Assembly (NCBI RefSeq): GCF_019320115.1
Contig: NC_089584.1
Span: 104,957,111 to 105,021,110 of the forward strand
Length of the DNA stretch: 64,000 bases
Source of the DNA: Miscanthus floridulus
Taxonomy: Eukaryota > Streptophyta > Magnoliopsida > Poales > Poaceae
Direction: 5' to 3'
Below the pieces are notes generated by a model. The model was not told where the DNA came from. It worked only from the letters and a program-made list of their open reading frames with translations, and ran no database searches. The number at the start of each line of letters is the position of its first letter. Position 1 is the first letter of the stretch. Made by a program: the position numbers and the translations under genes. This document shows, one piece after another, positions 62,011 through 64,000 of the stretch.

Positions 62011-62480
62011 TGTCGACGAAATATGGTCGACAGTCTACCTAGGGGTATGCCCAAGGTAGTAGATTATCGGCAGACAGGTGCGCAAGCCCCAAACAAGACG
62101 GTGACGCAAGACGGACATGAGGTTTTATCCAGGTTCGGCCGCCAAGAAGGCGTAATACCTACGTCCTGCGTTTGATTTGTATTGCTGTATGTCAATAGAT
62201 GATTTTTAGAGGGGTCCCCTGCCCACCTTATATAGTCCGGGGAGCAGGGTTACAGATCTGGAAACTAATCCTAGTCAGTTATAATTGCCATATGTGGCCA
62301 GATAAGGATTCCTATTCTAACCGACCAGGATCCTGCTTGATCGCCAAATCCGTCTTGATTCCTTGTGCAGGACTCCAATCAGGTTAGCTGGGCCGCACGT
62401 CGTCTTTTGGGTGGACTGGACCTGTCGATCCGGGCTAGCCCAAGTTTAGCCGTAAGGGTATAGGGGTTAATACCCCCACA
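62011..62480 (-). repeat. 5' LTR of the Tat element
   Basis: TGTGGGGGTATTAACCCC to CGTCGACA on the minus strand; TATATAAGG near 62228-62236. The primer-site-like TGGCATGCCAGGTAGGGGG starts two bases inside, at 62009. Confidence 0.9.
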
Positions 62481-63402
62481 CCTACCTTGGTCATTGTACC
62501 TTTCGTGCAGTTACCAATGTCAATCTGGTTACACCAGATCATACATAGTTTCTCTGTATTGTCCTCACTCTAATCAGCCCTACTTTTAATAGTCTAAAAC
62601 ATGCACAAGAAAAATTGAGCTAAGAATCATGCTGAAGAATCATAGCCTTCAGTTCAGATTATCTACACATATATCTCGCCTGATGATGACCTAGCTAGCT
62701 AGGAGCAGACACTACACATATATCAACATTGCAAGAATGTAATGGTACAGCTAAGAAAAATACCCTTGGAGCGTTGGGTAGGATCTCGACGTCGTCACCG
62801 TCATTGGAGGTGTTGGACGCGAAGTCGTCCTCCGCGACGGCTGGCACCCGAGGACGTCTACCGCAGGCTGTGGAGCCTTCTGCCACGCCGGAGGTAGACT
62901 TCTGCCGTGGGCCGTGGAGGCTTCTTTGTGACGCGTCGCGACCAACAGCCAACACACCACTACCACGGCCACCACCGGAGAACGTCGAGGTAGCGCACCC
63001 GGACCCAGCTCCAACTCCAGTGCTGCGAGGAGCACGGAAGCCAACACCTCCAGCTCCAACACTTCGGCTTGCGCTGTGGGCTCCAACGGGAGGGGAGGCA
63101 TTGGGGCTGTCGACATCTCCACCTTGAAGACCGAAGCGAAGGAGGCCTTGGTACCCTCCCATGGGCGGCCCTTGGCTGCCCTACGAGTTGAGGTCGAGGG
63201 CCGCCATGCTCGTACGGGGAGAAGCGAAGTGGCTGGATCCAGGGCCGGTGAAGGACGCCTGACTATAGCCTTGATAGCTGCCGGTGGTGGGGAGCGGCTA
63301 CGACAGGAAGTCCCTGGTGGCGTCGATGCTGCCGTAGCTGTGGCCATCACCGTGGCCGTCGTCGTCGCCGTGGAAGAAGACGTCGCCGTTGTACCCGTCC
63401 AT

Positions 63403-63900
63403 GCGGCAAGCTTGGAACCAGAACCAAGGAGGAGAGGGTAGATCAGGGGAGGAGAGGTGGCGGTGGGAGAGCGGCGGCGGCTCCTGTGCTGTGGGTAGAA
63501 AGAGGTGGCGGTGGTGGCTCCTGTGCTGCTGCGGCGGCGGTAGGGTAGGGTTCGGGCTCCGGACGAGTGGGGGCGAGCAGCGGCAGCCGAGTGTGGGGGT
63601 AGGGTTCGGGCTCCGGCAGTGGCCGAGCGTGGGCGAGCGGCGGCGGTAGCTCCGTGCACTCGGGGAGAAAGAGTGGCGGCGGTGGCTCCCGTGCCCAGCG
63701 GCGGCTCCCGTGCCGAGTTGGGGAGAAAGGTTCGGGCGGGGGGCAGTGGGCGAGATGGGCCAATTTTGGCTTATTTTGACCTCTAGACTCCAGAATCCAA
63801 AATTCAGAATGGGTATCTTTTCCAAAAAAAATCCAGGGTGGTGTTTAGATCCATTTCCCAGAATGCTGGGCCAAAATCCAGAATATTTTGGGTTCGAGGA
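63403..63900 (-). other. GC-rich leader of PIF/Harbinger ORF1
   Basis: Imperfect repeats of GGCGGCGGTGGCTCC and GGGTTCGGGCTCCGG between the ORF1 start and the right terminus. No supported coding frame. The likely promoter/5'UTR of the transposon. Confidence 0.55.
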
Positions 63901-63916
63901 GGAACTAAACAGGACC
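63901..63916 (-). repeat. Right terminal inverted repeat of the PIF/Harbinger element
   Basis: GGAACTAAACAGGACC followed by TTA. Inverse partner of 46389-46404. Confidence 0.85.
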
Positions 63917-64000
63917 TTAGAAGTAAGCGTTGCTGGTTTCTTTGCTCTCTTATTTAGGTATCACTCCAAGCACATGCTGTGGATGGCCTCCTAAAACGTC
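63917..64000. other. Flank right of the PIF/Harbinger element
   Basis: Starts with the TTA duplication; 84 bp with no recognised feature. Confidence 0.5.

Larger units (their letters stand above)
49503..62480 (-). mobile_element. Ty3/Gypsy Tat-lineage retrotransposon with antisense gene
   Basis: LTRs of 470 bp at 49503-49972 and 62011-62480, flanked by CCTAC (49498-49502 and 62481-62485). Minus-strand order from the right: 5' LTR, primer site, gag with coding minisatellite, protease, RT, RNase H, a second (archaeal-type) RNase H, integrase, then a 5.3-kb 3' region with an antisense gene and tandem repeats. The second RNase H and long 3' region are Tat features. LTRs differ at about 16 of 470 sites by eye. 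Confidence 0.9.
48644..63402 (-). pseudogene. PIF/Harbinger ORF1 (Myb/SANT-like DNA-binding protein), split by nested Gypsy
   Basis: Partner protein of the transposase that binds the element ends. Minus-strand pieces: exon 62764-63402 starting MDGYNGDVFFHGDDDG with Gly/Ser-rich sequence and in-frame stops; an exon from about 62570 with NTEKLCMIWCNQIDIGNCTK; after the Tat insertion, 49305-49497 MREVIRQYTNATSKVHDREQ and FRYRQLKALWQF (Myb/SANT-like domain, DDEWWESKTK); then an exon to 48644 with NKRASTASTCATSPNKKSKS, a Lys/Glu-rich coiled segment, and the end FIEYYVSVNN. Joining the two sides of the Gypsy gives TKVGMREV in frame, so the insertion hit coding sequence. Stops after HYMP and MMERHVEL show decay. 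Confidence 0.8.
46389..63916 (-). mobile_element. PIF/Harbinger DNA transposon, two-gene type, with nested Tat Gypsy
   Basis: Terminal inverted repeats GGGCATGTTTAGTTCC (46389-46404) and the inverse of GGTCCTGTTTAGTTCC (63901-63916), with target duplication TTA (46386-46388 and 63917-63919), which is the PIF/Harbinger type. Near both ends are repeated ATCCAGAAT blocks. Both genes (transposase and Myb/SANT-like) are on the minus strand. Without the nested 12.98-kb Gypsy it would be about 4.5 kb. Confidence 0.9.

Noticed and set aside
62751..63659. 302-codon Ala/Thr/Ser-rich ORF near the right end of the PIF/Harbinger element
   Set aside because: It is another frame of the ORF1 first exon and its GC-rich leader; the frame starting MDGYNGDVFF fits better.

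Overview
The window is plant nuclear DNA, most likely from a panicoid grass of the sorghum/sugarcane/maize type. Genes have GT-AG introns, GC-rich first exons sit beside AT-rich introns, Stowaway-like and other MITEs are common, and large LTR retrotransposons are nested in one another. No CRISPR, operon, tRNA or rRNA signal was seen. Three host genes are recognisable. (1) A group-A MAP kinase kinase (MKK6/MEK1 type, minus strand, 1927-4938) lacks its last exon(s) in the window because a LINE lies in its last visible intron and runs off the left edge. (2) A hexokinase (plus strand, 6504-17840) has a 1-bp frameshift in exon 1, two odd substitutions in conserved motifs, and a 7.3-kb rearranged Copia element inside exon 4. 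(3) A cytosolic translation elongation factor 2 (minus strand, coding 18700-21572) has one 1-bp frameshift, and its 5'UTR intron appears to be stretched from about 0.22 kb to 22.4 kb by a nested retrotransposon; its first noncoding exon is near 44054-44140.

The rest is mobile DNA in three nests. Nest 1 (7955-15254): a head-to-head Copia element in the hexokinase exon, itself carrying a 2.37-kb solo LTR (10450-12822). Nest 2 (21712-43892): a Copia element with GATTC target duplication, carrying a chromovirus-type Gypsy (Tekay/Del-like, 25942-41443, GTTAT target duplication, two 4.68-kb LTRs) on the minus strand. Nest 3 (46389-63916): a PIF/Harbinger DNA transposon with TTA target duplication, a DDE transposase and a Myb/SANT-like ORF, carrying a Tat-lineage Gypsy (49503-62480, CCTAC target duplication) inserted in the Myb/SANT-like coding sequence. 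LTR divergence judged by eye puts the Tekay element as youngest (about 1.5-2%), then Tat (about 3-4%), then the host Copia of nest 2 (about 4%), which agrees with the nesting order.

The most interesting signal is in the Tekay-like element. Upstream of gag it has an extra ORF (36006-35422, minus) whose first residues copy the histone H3 tail (H3 K4 and K9 contexts kept), followed by a predicted coiled coil and an acidic C-terminus. The same element ends its pol in a chromodomain-like segment, the module class that reads methylated H3. Other notable points are an antisense, apparently spliced gene with its own TATA box in the Tat element, a Copia insertion whose layout resembles a failed self-integration product, and two minisatellites of the Tat element that share one core motif. 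Exon borders and domains were read by eye from translated sequence and splice signals; no database search was run.
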